Assembly (NCBI GenBank): GCA_002493905.1
Contig: DLAJ01000022.1
Location: 3,966-39,469 of the forward strand
Direction: 5' to 3'
DNA: 35,504 nucleotides
Source: Lachnospiraceae bacterium UBA7050
GTDB taxonomy: Bacteria; Bacillota; Clostridia; Lachnospirales; Lachnospiraceae
Of this stretch, positions 16,385 to 24,822 are shown one piece after another (the stretch's first letter is position 1; every line of letters begins with the position of its first letter). Made by a program: the position numbers and the translations under genes. The notes below the pieces were generated by a model. The model was given only the letters and a program-made list of their open reading frames with translations. It had not been told where the DNA came from and did no database searches.

Positions 16385-16462
16385 GCCCCATGCAAAGGAA
16401 ATATGTCACTAACGTGACGCATGGGGCGCGCACGAGTAGGTCAGATAAATTTTCCCTGCTCG
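16385..16462 (+). other. Two-hairpin structured element upstream of the MerR-type gene (candidate RNA)
   Basis: GCCCCATGC (16385-16393) pairs with GCATGGGGC (16419-16427). A second stem, GTCAC (16405-16409) with GTGAC (16414-16418), stacks directly inside it with an 11-nt one-sided bulge. A separate hairpin, CGAGTAGG (16433-16440) with CCTGCTCG (16455-16462), follows. The element starts just after a terminator and ends 57 bp before the next gene. I could not match it to a riboswitch class; it may be a 5' leader or a small RNA. Confidence 0.4.
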
Positions 16463-16518
16463 ATTAACAAACCGACATGTTCTATGCAGCATTTTTGGTT
16501 CAAAAAAGGAGGACAAGC

Positions 16519-17616
16519 ATGAACTACTATCAAATTGCGGATGCGGCAAAAAAAGTGAATGTGGAAAGCCATGTTCTACGCTACTGGGAAGAGGAACTGC
16601 AGCTGCCTATTGAGCGCAATAAGCAGGGGCACAGATTGTATACGGATGAGGACTTAAGCAGATTTTTGTATATTAAGGAACTAAAAAAAGAAGGACTGCA
16701 GCTGAGGGCAATCCGCACGAAGGTACATATGAGGGATGAACAGCTCGGACTGGGAAAGCAGACATCGGAGACGGGCGCTGGGGAATGGGAGCAAAAGCAG
16801 AAGCCGGAGACGGGCGCGGGAAAATGGGAACAAAAGCAGAAGCCGGAGACGGGCGCAGGAAAATGGGAACAGAGCCAGAAGCCGGAGACCAGCGCGGGGA
16901 AATGGGAGCAGAGCAAAGCAGGTGAGGCGGCAGGCAGTAAATGGAGCGGCGATAAAAAGCAGGCGACGGAATCTGTGTCTGTCAGGGAAGCTCAGGAAAA
17001 ACAACTGCCGAAGTGTAAGGACCGCAGCGAGGATACGGCGCAGCTTGAAGAGGAAAAAACGAGGAAGGCAGCACGGCTCTGTATGATGCTGCAGCAGATG
17101 GTTGTGACGGCAGTGCATGAGGAAAACGAAGGGTTTTTGCGCGAGATCAAGAAGGGGGTCGCTGAGACGGTGTCAAAGGAGATGAACTATCAATTCAGCA
17201 TTCAGGAACAGCGTGAAGAGGAACATTATAAAAAGCTGGACGAGATATTGCGTGAGAGGGAACGGCGTAACCGTATGACAATCACGGACCGGAAACGGAT
17301 GAAGAAGGAACGCCAGCGCGAGGAAAAAGAAAAACAGCGCGCGGAGAAGGAAAAGCTGATGCAGGAGCAGCAGGATGCACGCAAAGAGAAAGAACGGCTG
17401 AAACAGGAACAGGAGGAGGCGCGGAGAAAGGGAGAAAAAGCGAGGCAGGAAAGCATGCGCAGGGAAAAGGAAAGATTAAAGAAGGAGAAAGAGAATGCGC
17501 GCAGGGAAAAGGAAAAAGTAAAGCAGATGAAGGCTCGTGAAGCGGAAGAAAAGAGACAGCCGAGGGAAAGCCTGTTTGGAGCAAGGGAGAAAAACAGTCA
17601 GGAGCAGCGTGCCTAG
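16519..17616 (+). CDS. MerR-type DNA-binding protein with 13-residue repeats and long coiled coil
   Basis: The product is 365 residues. A MerR helix-turn-helix occupies residues 1-70: MNYYQIADAAKKVNVESHVLRYWEEELQLPIERNKQGHRLYTDEDL, with the R-Y-W-E-E hallmark. Residues 85-133 are about four tandem copies of a 13-residue unit, T-G-A-G-K-W-E-Q-K-Q-K-P-E. From about 180 to the end the chain is very rich in K, E, R and Q with heptad-like spacing (KEKQRAEKEKLMQEQQDARKE and similar), predicting a long coiled coil. There is no recognisable effector domain. ATG 16519 follows AAAAAGGAGGACAAGC. Upstream in-frame ATG 16477 is rejected. It sits just before the fatty-acid operon; whether it regulates it is unknown. 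Confidence 0.8.
   Translation: MNYYQIADAAKKVNVESHVLRYWEEELQLPIERNKQGHRLYTDEDLSRFLYIKELKKEGLQLRAIRTKVHMRDEQLGLGKQTSETGAGEWEQKQKPETGAGKWEQKQKPETGAGKWEQSQKPETSAGKWEQSKAGEAAGSKWSGDKKQATESVSVREAQEKQLPKCKDRSEDTAQLEEEKTRKAARLCMMLQQMVVTAVHEENEGFLREIKKGVAETVSKEMNYQFSIQEQREEEHYKKLDEILRERERRNRMTITDRKRMKKERQREEKEKQRAEKEKLMQEQQDARKEKERLKQEQEEARRKGEKARQESMRREKERLKKEKENARREKEKVKQMKAREAEEKRQPRESLFGAREKNSQEQRA
16771..16917 (+). repeat. 39-bp tandem repeat (about 3.8 copies) inside the MerR-type gene
   Basis: Units start at 16771, 16810, 16849 and 16888 and each begins AC-G/C-x-GCGC followed by GGGAAxTGGGA and an AAGCCGGAG end. They stay in frame and encode the 13-residue repeat. Differences between units are few. 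Confidence 0.9.
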
Positions 17617-17619
17617 GAC

Positions 17620-17648
17620 TTGACAAATAGTGGAAATCTCTATATACT
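17620..17648 (+). promoter_or_regulatory. Promoter of the fatty-acid synthesis operon
   Basis: TTGACA (17620-17625), a 17-bp spacer and TATACT (17643-17648) are a near-consensus sigma-A promoter. It begins just downstream of the MerR-type gene's stop and about 100 nt before fabH. Confidence 0.85.
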
Positions 17649-17660
17649 TTGAATATCAAA
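17648..17660. promoter_or_regulatory. FabT-like operator overlapping the fab promoter
   Basis: TTTGAATATCAAA (17648-17660) is a perfect palindrome (TTTGA-ATA-TCAAA). It closely resembles the TTTGATTATCAAA-type site bound by the MarR-family fatty-acid repressor FabT in streptococci. It covers the end of the -10 element and the start site, so binding would block transcription. The cognate regulator is not in the window. Confidence 0.65.
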
Positions 17661-17678
17661 ATAAAAGAAGGGTGCAGC

Positions 17679-17700
17679 CTCTCCGGTAAAACGCGGAGAG
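17679..17700 (+). other. 5' leader hairpin of the fab operon
   Basis: CTCTCCG (17679-17685) pairs with CGGAGAG (17694-17700) around an 8-nt loop in the fabH leader, with no T-run. It may stabilise the transcript. Confidence 0.4.
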
Positions 17701-17746
17701 ATGATGGAAAGATACTGACGGCAGTCAAAGGACAGCGGGGGCGTTT

Positions 17747-18730
17747 ATGAAAGGAAAAATTTGCGGGACAGGTGCTTATGTGCCTGGGAACCGTATGGAT
17801 AATCATCAGATAGCCGCATTTGTGGAGACAAGCGACGAGTGGATAAAAGAGCGCACGGGGGTTGAAGCAAGGCGGATTGCATCCGGGGAGGAGACGACGG
17901 TTTCCATGGCATGCGCTGCCGGCAGGCGGGCGATTGATGATGCGGGAATATCCGTCGGGGAGATTGATCTGATCATTGTATCCACGACATCTTCAAATCT
18001 CATTCTGCCCTGTACGGCATGCGAGGTACAGAGGGAACTGGGCGCGGAACAGGCAACCTGTTTTGACTTAAGTGCGGCGTGTACAGGATTTCTGCTTGCC
18101 TATAATACGGCGCTTGCCTACATCAACTGTGGCGTTTATCATACGGCGCTCCTGATTGGCAGCGAGTGCCTTTCGAACCTGATGGACTGGAAGGACCGCG
18201 GTACCTGTATTTTATTCGGAGACGGCGCGGGGGCGGTTGTGCTTAAGGGCACGGAGGGAGAGATGTATCTTCCTTCGACACGTTCCGAAGGGGCAAAGGG
18301 AGCGGCGCTTACCTGCAAAAGCCGCCATGATTGGAGCAATCTGCATGATGAGAGCGGCGCGGCTGCCATGCAGGATCCGGATCACCGGATCGGAATGGAC
18401 GGGCAGGCGGTATTCCGTTTTGCGCTGAAAAGAGTGCCGGAGGTCATCGGAGAGGTGCTTCAAGAGAATCAGTTACGGAAGGAAGACATAACGCTCTATA
18501 TTCTGCATCAGGCAAACAAACGAATCGTAGAGGCAGTTGCAAAGAGGCTGGAGGAACCGATTGAAAAATTTCCGATGAATATGCAGGAATATGGCAATAC
18601 CTCTTCTGCAAGCATTCCGATCCTGCTTGATGAGCTGAACCGGAGCGGCAGGCTTCATGAAGGGGACAAGCTTGTGCTGGCCGGGTTCGGTGCGGGCTTA
18701 ACATGGGGCGCTGCGGTTGTGGAGTGGTAG
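17747..18730 (+). CDS. fabH: 3-oxoacyl-ACP synthase III (KAS III)
   Basis: The product is 327 residues with the KAS III triad Cys112 (LSAACTGF), His254 (ILHQANKRI) and Asn284 (EYGNTSSASIP). The N-terminus GTGAYVPGNRMDN and the C-terminal GFGAGLTWGAAVV are also typical. It condenses acetyl-CoA or another acyl-CoA primer with malonyl-ACP to start fatty-acid elongation. It is the first gene after the FabT-like operator. The ribosome binding site (GCGGGGGCG) is weak. No acpP follows it, unlike many fab clusters. Confidence 0.97.
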   Translation: MKGKICGTGAYVPGNRMDNHQIAAFVETSDEWIKERTGVEARRIASGEETTVSMACAAGRRAIDDAGISVGEIDLIIVSTTSSNLILPCTACEVQRELGAEQATCFDLSAACTGFLLAYNTALAYINCGVYHTALLIGSECLSNLMDWKDRGTCILFGDGAGAVVLKGTEGEMYLPSTRSEGAKGAALTCKSRHDWSNLHDESGAAAMQDPDHRIGMDGQAVFRFALKRVPEVIGEVLQENQLRKEDITLYILHQANKRIVEAVAKRLEEPIEKFPMNMQEYGNTSSASIPILLDELNRSGRLHEGDKLVLAGFGAGLTWGAAVVEW

Positions 18731-18784
18731 AAAGCAGAACGGCAGACAGAAAAACGGAGATACCTTAAGAAGGAGGCAGGAATT

Positions 18785-19723
18785 ATGCAGACAGAGATCA
18801 CGAAGCTGTTGGGGATTGAGTATCCGATCATTCAGGGAGGTATGGCATGGGTTGCGGAGCATCATCTTGCGGCAGGCGTTTCAGAGGCGGGCGGTTTAGG
18901 ACTGATCGGTGCAGCGGCGGCTCCCGCAGAATGGGTGCGTGAACAGATCAGGGCGGCAAAAAAGCTGACGGATAAGCCGTTTGGCGTCAATATCATGTTG
19001 ATGAGCCCGCATGCCGCGGAGGTGGCAAAGGTCGTTGTCGAGGAAGGCGTGAAGGTTGTGACGACCGGCGCGGGCAATCCCGAAGAATATATGGATATGT
19101 GGAAGGCAGCAGGCGTAAAGGTGATTCCGGTTGTCGCCTCCGTGGCTTTGGCAAAGCGCATGGCGCGCAGCGGCGCGGATGCCGTTGTGGCAGAGGGCTG
19201 TGAGTCGGGCGGCCATATCGGTGAGACAACAACGATGGCGCTCGTTCCGCAGGTCGTTGACGCGGTGGATATTCCTGTGATTGCAGCAGGCGGGATTGCA
19301 GACGGCAGAGGAATTGCCGCTGCGTTTATGCTTGGCGCGCGCGCCGTTCAGATGGGAACGGTCTTTGTTGTGGCGAAGGAAGCGCAGGTACATGAAAATT
19401 ATAAGGAGCGCATCTTAAAAGCGAAAGATATTGACACACGTGTCACTGGCAGGACAACCGGGCATCCCGTGCGTGCGCTGAGGAACGATATGACGAAGAA
19501 ATACTTAGAGCTTGAGGCGGCGGGGGCCGGTCTGGAAGAGCTTGAAAATATTACGGTCGGAAGCCTGCGCGCGGCGGTCGTTGAGGGAGACGTCAAAAAC
19601 GGAACCATCATGGCGGGACAGATTGCGGGACTGGTTAAAAAAGAAGAAACCTGTAAGGAGCTGATCGGACGGCTTGTGCAGGAAACGGACAAGCTGATAA
19701 AGGGAGCGGGTTTTTATGAGTAA
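18785..19723 (+). CDS. fabK: Enoyl-ACP reductase II (FMN-dependent FabK)
   Basis: The 312-residue TIM-barrel flavoprotein of the nitronate monooxygenase/FabK family has IEYPIIQGGMAWVAEHHLAAGVSEAGGLGLIG, PFGVNIMLMSP, VAEGCESGGHIG, VIAAGGIADGRG and ARAVQMGTVFVVAKE. FabK reduces trans-2-enoyl-ACP with NAD(P)H and FMN and replaces the FabI type used in other bacteria, making such species insensitive to FabI inhibitors such as triclosan. AAGGAGGCAGGA precedes ATG 18785. Its 3' end overlaps fabD by 8 bp. The fab context favours FabK over a nitronate monooxygenase. Confidence 0.95.
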   Translation: MQTEITKLLGIEYPIIQGGMAWVAEHHLAAGVSEAGGLGLIGAAAAPAEWVREQIRAAKKLTDKPFGVNIMLMSPHAAEVAKVVVEEGVKVVTTGAGNPEEYMDMWKAAGVKVIPVVASVALAKRMARSGADAVVAEGCESGGHIGETTTMALVPQVVDAVDIPVIAAGGIADGRGIAAAFMLGARAVQMGTVFVVAKEAQVHENYKERILKAKDIDTRVTGRTTGHPVRALRNDMTKKYLELEAAGAGLEELENITVGSLRAAVVEGDVKNGTIMAGQIAGLVKKEETCKELIGRLVQETDKLIKGAGFYE

Positions 19724-20636
19724 GCTGGCATTTATTTATCCGGGACAGGGAGCACAGACGGCGGGAATGGGCGCTGATTTTTATGAGAACAGCGCCGCGG
19801 CGCGTGAACTATATGACGCGGCATCCGACGCGTTGTCGCTCGATATGAGGGAATTGTGTTTTACGCCGAATGACAGGCTTGACCTGACGGAATACACACA
19901 GGCGGCAATGGTGACAACCTGTTTAGCGATCACCCGTGTATTGACGGAGCGGGGGATCAGCCCGGATATGACGGCGGGTCTAAGCCTTGGCGAGTATTGC
20001 GCGGTTGCAGCGGCAGGCGGAATGAAAGAGTTAGATGCAATCCGGCTTGTGAGAAAACGCGGAATCCTGATGCAGGATACAGTGCCTGCGGGAGAGGGAG
20101 CAATGTGCGCGGTCATTGCAATGGCGGCGGAAGACATCGAGCGTATTATTGGCGGCATGGAAGGCGTTTCCGTTGCCAATTATAACTGCCCGGGGCAGAT
20201 CGTGATTACCGGAAAAACAAAAGCGGTGGAGGAAGCGGCAGAACGCCTTAAGGAAGGCGGCGCAAAGCGGACAGTCATGTTAAATGTCAGCGGACCGTTT
20301 CATTCCAAGATGCTTCTTCCGGCAGGAGAACAGCTTGCGGAAGAAATGGGACACATGGTTTTTTCACCGCTGCAGATACCGTATGTGACCAATGTGACGG
20401 CACAGACGGTAACGGATATCGGGGAGACGAAGGGGCTGCTTGCGAGGCAGGTGAGTGCGCCGGTGCGCTGGCAGCAGAGTATGGAGCATATGATCGCGGA
20501 GGGCGTCGATACGTTTGTGGAGATCGGTCCCGGCAGAACGCTCGAAGGATTCTTAAAAAAAATAGATAAGGATAAACGGGTCCTGCATGCTTCCATCTGG
20601 GAGGATATGGATCGGCTTGCACAGGAGCTTTCATGA
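19716..20636 (+). CDS. fabD: Malonyl-CoA:ACP transacylase
   Basis: The 306-residue product has IYPGQGAQTAGMG at the start, the nucleophile Ser90 in GLSLGEY, Arg residues at 113/115 in LVRKRG, and His196 in SGPFHSKML. It moves malonyl from CoA to the ACP phosphopantetheine to supply extender units for FabH and FabF. ATG 19716 lies inside the end of fabK (8-bp overlap), showing translational coupling. Confidence 0.97.
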   Translation: MSKLAFIYPGQGAQTAGMGADFYENSAAARELYDAASDALSLDMRELCFTPNDRLDLTEYTQAAMVTTCLAITRVLTERGISPDMTAGLSLGEYCAVAAAGGMKELDAIRLVRKRGILMQDTVPAGEGAMCAVIAMAAEDIERIIGGMEGVSVANYNCPGQIVITGKTKAVEEAAERLKEGGAKRTVMLNVSGPFHSKMLLPAGEQLAEEMGHMVFSPLQIPYVTNVTAQTVTDIGETKGLLARQVSAPVRWQQSMEHMIAEGVDTFVEIGPGRTLEGFLKKIDKDKRVLHASIWEDMDRLAQELS

Positions 20637-20687
20637 TAAAAAACAATGGCAGCGGGAACCGGAAGATAAGGGACGGGAGAGTGTGAA

Positions 20688-21431
20688 ATGTCATTAAAGG
20701 GAAAAACGGCGGTCGTGACCGGAGCGTCGCGCGGAATCGGCAGGGCGGCTGCGCTGCGGCTTGCGCGGGATGGCGCATTTGTCATCATCAATTACAATGG
20801 TTCAGAGGAAAAAGCAAAGCAGGTGCTTTCGGAAGTCGAGGAGCAGGGCGGGGCAGGCGCGGTCTTTCAATGCGACGTGTCTGATTTCGCACAGTGCGAG
20901 GCGTTTATGAAAGAGGTGATCAGAACCCGCGGCTCATTGGATATTCTGGTTAATAATGCGGGCGTGACAAGGGACGGCCTCATCATGGCGATGTCCGAGG
21001 AAGATTTTGACCGCGTACTGGATACAAACTTAAAGGGTGCGTTTCACACGATCCGATTTGCAGCAAGGCAGATGCTGAAACAGCGAAGCGGACGTATTAT
21101 TAATATGGCGTCCGTTGTCGGAGTCAGCGGAAATGCCGGTCAGGCAAACTATGCGGCGTCAAAAGCGGGAGTGATCGGACTCACGAAGTCGGCGGCAAAA
21201 GAGCTTGCGTCCCGCGGCATTACAGTCAACGCGGTGGCCCCGGGTTTTATCGAGACAGATATGACGGGAGCTCTTTCTGAGGATGTGAAGGCGGGCGCGA
21301 TGACGCAGATACCGCTTGGGCATTTCGGTACGCCGGAACAGGTGGCGGCAGCGGTGGCGTTCTTAGCGTCCGACGATGCGGCTTACATCACGGGTCAGGT
21401 ACTGCATGTGGACGGCGGGATGGTTATGTAA
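20688..21431 (+). CDS. fabG: 3-oxoacyl-ACP reductase
   Basis: The 247-residue short-chain dehydrogenase has TGASRGIGRA (11-20) for the cofactor, NNAG (89-92), and the catalytic Asn114, Ser142, Tyr155 and Lys159 (the latter two in YAASK). The end APGFIETDMT through GQVLHVDGGMVM is typical FabG. It reduces 3-ketoacyl-ACP with NADPH. It lies 51 bp after fabD, and a 10-bp hairpin separates it from fabF. Confidence 0.97.
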   Translation: MSLKGKTAVVTGASRGIGRAAALRLARDGAFVIINYNGSEEKAKQVLSEVEEQGGAGAVFQCDVSDFAQCEAFMKEVIRTRGSLDILVNNAGVTRDGLIMAMSEEDFDRVLDTNLKGAFHTIRFAARQMLKQRSGRIINMASVVGVSGNAGQANYAASKAGVIGLTKSAAKELASRGITVNAVAPGFIETDMTGALSEDVKAGAMTQIPLGHFGTPEQVAAAVAFLASDDAAYITGQVLHVDGGMVM

Positions 21432-21450
21432 AAAGAATAAATCATTCTTC

Positions 21451-21475
21451 AAAGAATCGCGTAAAGCGATTCTTT
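21451..21475. repeat. Short palindrome between fabG and fabF (same stem as one downstream of pfl)
   Basis: AAAGAATCGC (21451-21460) and GCGATTCTTT (21466-21475) form a perfect 10-bp stem with a GTAAA loop. The stem GAATCGC/GCGATTC is the same as in the hairpin at 28749-28771. As it sits inside the operon without a full T-tract, it is more likely a dispersed palindromic repeat or processing site than a full terminator. Confidence 0.7.
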
Positions 21476-21547
21476 ATGGGATTCATGAAGTGTGATACGA
21501 CTGTCAGTAGGATGACGGATGGTAAAACGAAAGGAAAAAAATTGCAG

Positions 21548-22786
21548 ATGAAAAGAAGAGTCGTTGTGACCGGTCTTGGGGCGGTAACGCCGATCGGAAA
21601 TACGGTGGAAGAATTTTGGGCTTCCGTGAAAGAAGGGAAAGTCGGTATCGGCGCGATCACAAAATTTGACACCACCGATTATAAGGTTAAGATTGCGGCG
21701 GAGGTTAAGAATTTTGTCGCAAAAGACCGCATGGACTTTAAGGCGGCGAAACGCATGGAGCTGTTTTCCCAATATGCGGTGGCGGCATCCATTGAGGCGT
21801 TCGGGGATGCGGGAATTGATATGGAAAAAGAGGACGCATTCCGGGCGGGCGTGATCATCGGTTCTGGAATCGGAAGCCTTCAAATGGAGGAGAGCGAGTA
21901 CAGTAAAATTTTAACAAAGGGGCCTTCGAGGGTCAATCCGCTGATGGTGCCTCTTATGATCTCGAATATGGCGGCAGGGAATGTGTCGATTCAGCTGGGA
22001 CTTCGGGGAAAGTGTACGAATGTGGTGACGGCATGTGCGACGGGAACAAACTGTATCGGCGATGCCTTTCGCGCAATTCAATATGATGACGCGGATATTA
22101 TGGTGGCAGGCGGAACAGAAGGATGTATCTGCCCGACTGGAGTTGCGGGATTCACGGCGCTGACGGCGCTTTCGACGGAGGAAGATCCGCTGCGTGCCTC
22201 TATTCCGTTTGATAAGGACCGGAGCGGTTTTGTATTGGGCGAGGGTGCAGGCGTTGTTGTTTTGGAAGAACTCACGCATGCAAAGGCACGCGGAGCGCAT
22301 ATCTATGCGGAAGTTGCCGGCTATGGTTCCACGAGCGACGCTTATCATATTACATCGCCGATCGAGGATGGCAGCGGTGCTGCAAAAGCGATGGAGCTTG
22401 CCATGAAAGAGGCGGGTGTTTTTCCGGAGGAGGTTGCTTATATTAATGCGCATGGAACCGGAACACATCACAATGATCTCTTTGAGACAAGAGCGATCAA
22501 GGCGGCGTTTGGCGGGGCGGCAAAGGATGTTGTGATCAATTCTACAAAGTCCATGATCGGGCATCTGCTTGGCGCGGCAGGCGGCGTGGAGTTTGTCACC
22601 TGTGTAAAGACGATTCAGGAGGGCTTCATTCATCAGACGGTTGGAACAAAGAATCTGGATGAAGAATGCGACTTAAATTACGCGATTGGCGCGCCGGTGA
22701 GAAAGGACGTGCGCTGCGCAATGTCAAACTCATTGGGATTCGGCGGGCATAACGCAACGCTGCTGATCAAAAAATATGAGGAGTAA
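21548..22786 (+). CDS. fabF: 3-oxoacyl-ACP synthase II (KAS II)
   Basis: The product is 412 residues with the condensing-enzyme triad Cys163 (VTACATGTN), His302 (NAHGTGTHHND) and His339 (KSMIGHLLGAAGG), plus Lys334. It extends acyl-ACP with malonyl-ACP. ATG 21548 gives the usual MKRRVVVTGLG start. AAAGGA (21530-21535) is in fact better spaced for an in-frame TTG at 21542, so two extra residues are possible; the longer frame from 21476 overlaps the intergenic hairpin and is unlikely. Confidence 0.96.
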   Translation: MKRRVVVTGLGAVTPIGNTVEEFWASVKEGKVGIGAITKFDTTDYKVKIAAEVKNFVAKDRMDFKAAKRMELFSQYAVAASIEAFGDAGIDMEKEDAFRAGVIIGSGIGSLQMEESEYSKILTKGPSRVNPLMVPLMISNMAAGNVSIQLGLRGKCTNVVTACATGTNCIGDAFRAIQYDDADIMVAGGTEGCICPTGVAGFTALTALSTEEDPLRASIPFDKDRSGFVLGEGAGVVVLEELTHAKARGAHIYAEVAGYGSTSDAYHITSPIEDGSGAAKAMELAMKEAGVFPEEVAYINAHGTGTHHNDLFETRAIKAAFGGAAKDVVINSTKSMIGHLLGAAGGVEFVTCVKTIQEGFIHQTVGTKNLDEECDLNYAIGAPVRKDVRCAMSNSLGFGGHNATLLIKKYEE

Positions 22787-22859
22787 AAAGACAGTGTGAG
22801 GATAGATGACGGCGTGCCGTCATTGGGAAACGTTTGGATTACCGCAGGAGGAAACCACC

Positions 22860-23402
22860 ATGGAATTAGAGCAATTATTACAATTGATCAATGCGGTTTC
22901 AGAATCGAAGCTGACCGATTTCAAATTTGAGGAAGATGGCGTCAGGCTTTGCCTGAAAAAAAGAAATATTACGACGCATGCAGCGGAGGATGCGGGAGCT
23001 GGCCCGAATATGGAAGGAACTGCATATACGGCGGCTGTCCCCATGCAGTCATCGGGAACGACATATTCGGCAGCATCCGGGAGCGTGCAGGCAGCAGCGG
23101 TTTTGAATGTGGCGGCCTCAAATGCGGCTGGGGCTGCAGCTTCACCGGACGCAGAGCCGGGTGTTGGAGGAAATATTGTGAAATCCCCACTTGTAGGTGT
23201 ATTTTATGCGGCGCCTGCAGAAGATGCAGAGCCCTATGTTACGGTCGGGGATACCGTCAAAAAAGGACAGATTCTTGCCTGTGTCGAGGCAATGAAGCTG
23301 ATGAATGAGATCGAGAGCGAATATGACGGTGTTGTAGCAGAAATTCTTGTTAAGAACGGTCAGGGAGTCGGGTACGGCGAGCCGTTGTTTGTCATCAGAT
23401 AA
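22860..23402 (+). CDS. accB: Biotin carboxyl carrier protein of acetyl-CoA carboxylase
   Basis: The product is 180 residues. The N-terminal helix region (MELEQLLQLINAVSESKLTDFKFEEDGVRLCLKK) is followed by a long Ala/Gly/Ser linker (about 40-105), then the biotinyl domain with EAMKLMNEIESE. The biotin-accepting lysine is Lys146, 34 residues from the end. AccB carries CO2 between the AccC and AccDA active sites. AGGAGGAAA precedes ATG 22860. accC begins 10 bp after its stop, with no fabZ between them. Confidence 0.96.
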   Translation: MELEQLLQLINAVSESKLTDFKFEEDGVRLCLKKRNITTHAAEDAGAGPNMEGTAYTAAVPMQSSGTTYSAASGSVQAAAVLNVAASNAAGAAASPDAEPGVGGNIVKSPLVGVFYAAPAEDAEPYVTVGDTVKKGQILACVEAMKLMNEIESEYDGVVAEILVKNGQGVGYGEPLFVIR

Positions 23403-23412
23403 GGAGTACGTC

Positions 23413-24777
23413 ATGATCAAAAAGGTATTGGTGGCAAACCGGGGGGAGATTGCAGTCCGCATTATCCGGGCCTGCCGTGAGATGGGTATTGAGACAGTTG
23501 CGGTCTATTCGGAGGCGGATGCGGAAGCCCTGCATACGAAGCTTGCGGATGAAGCGGTCTGTATTGGACCAGCGCCGGCAGCGGAAAGTTATCTGAAGAT
23601 GGAAAGAATCATCAGTGCAACAATGATTTCCGGCGCTGACGCAATCCATCCGGGATATGGTTTTTTGTCGGAAAACAGTGTGTTTGCAAGGCTTTGTGAG
23701 AAATGCAATATTATTTTTATCGGACCGGGGTCCGAGATCATTGCCAGAATGGGAGATAAACAGCAGGCGCGCAATACCATGCGTGAGGCTGGCGTGCCGA
23801 TTGTGCCGGGCAGCACCGAACCGGTTCTGGATGCAGAAACAGGGAAGGGCGAGGCGGCAAAGATCGGTTATCCGGTCATCATCAAGGCGGCGCTTGGCGG
23901 CGGCGGAAAAGGAATGCGGGTCGCTTACTGCGAGGAAGAATTTGAACAGGCGTTTCTGACGGCCCAGAAGGAAGCGGAGGCGGCATTTGCAAGCCGGGTA
24001 ATGTATCTGGAACACTTTATGGAACATCCGCGCCACATTGAATTTCAGATCCTTGCAGATTCCTATGGGAATGTCATTCATCTTGGCGAGCGCGACTGCT
24101 CGATTCAGCGCAACCATCAAAAGATGATTGAAGAAGCGCCGTCTGCCGCGCTGTCCGATGAACTGCGTGAGCGTATGGGAAAGACAGCGGCTGCGGCGGC
24201 GAAGGCAGCGGGATATGTCAGTGCGGGGACTGTGGAATTTTTGCTGGGGCGGGATGGTCAGTTCTTTTTTATGGAAATGAATACCCGCATTCAGGTCGAG
24301 CACCCTGTTACCGAGTGGGTGACCGGGATTGATCTGGTAAAAGAACAGATCAGGATCGCATCGGGTAAAAGGCTTTCTTACGCGCAGGGGGATGTGAAAC
24401 TGACAGGGCATGCGATCGAATGCAGGATCAATGCTGAAAATCCCGCGAAGGGTTTCCGCCCCTCTCCCGGAACGATTACGGATATGTATCTGCCGGGGGG
24501 CAAGGGGATCCGTGTTGATTCTGCCATTTATACGGGCTGTGAAATACCGCCGTATTATGATTCCATGATCGCAAAACTGATCGTGTGGGCCAAAAACCGG
24601 AAGGAAGCCATCCGTAAGCTGCAGAGCGCGCTTGGCGAAGTGATTATCGAGGGGATTGAAACAAATGTGGATTATCAGTATGAGCTGATCAATCATCCTG
24701 ATTTTTTGGCAGGAAATACAGATATTACCTTTATTGAGCGCTATCAGCAGGAATATGCAGAAGAACAGAAAAACTGA
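23413..24777 (+). CDS. accC: Biotin carboxylase subunit of acetyl-CoA carboxylase
   Basis: The 454-residue ATP-grasp enzyme has the N-terminal KKVLVANRGEIAVRIIRACREMG, IHPGYGFLSEN, the glycine-rich GGGGKGMR loop, HIEFQILAD, ERDCSIQRNHQK and EMNTRIQVEHPVTE. It carboxylates the biotin of AccB using ATP and bicarbonate. ATG 23413 follows AAGGAG, which overlaps the accB stop. The longer frame from 23347 runs back into accB and is rejected. Confidence 0.97.
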   Translation: MIKKVLVANRGEIAVRIIRACREMGIETVAVYSEADAEALHTKLADEAVCIGPAPAAESYLKMERIISATMISGADAIHPGYGFLSENSVFARLCEKCNIIFIGPGSEIIARMGDKQQARNTMREAGVPIVPGSTEPVLDAETGKGEAAKIGYPVIIKAALGGGGKGMRVAYCEEEFEQAFLTAQKEAEAAFASRVMYLEHFMEHPRHIEFQILADSYGNVIHLGERDCSIQRNHQKMIEEAPSAALSDELRERMGKTAAAAAKAAGYVSAGTVEFLLGRDGQFFFMEMNTRIQVEHPVTEWVTGIDLVKEQIRIASGKRLSYAQGDVKLTGHAIECRINAENPAKGFRPSPGTITDMYLPGGKGIRVDSAIYTGCEIPPYYDSMIAKLIVWAKNRKEAIRKLQSALGEVIIEGIETNVDYQYELINHPDFLAGNTDITFIERYQQEYAEEQKN

Positions 24778-24822
24778 TAAGCAGGAACGAAGGTCATACA
24801 GAGACAATCGGTGAGGCATGTT

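Noticed and set aside
17282..17806. Minus-strand frame of 174 residues opposite the MerR-type coiled coil
   Set aside because: It is the antisense of a Lys/Glu-rich repeat and reads as Ser/Pro/Phe-rich low complexity.
18785..19723. Nitronate monooxygenase
   Set aside because: The family is shared, but the position between fabH and fabD with an overlap to fabD points to FabK.
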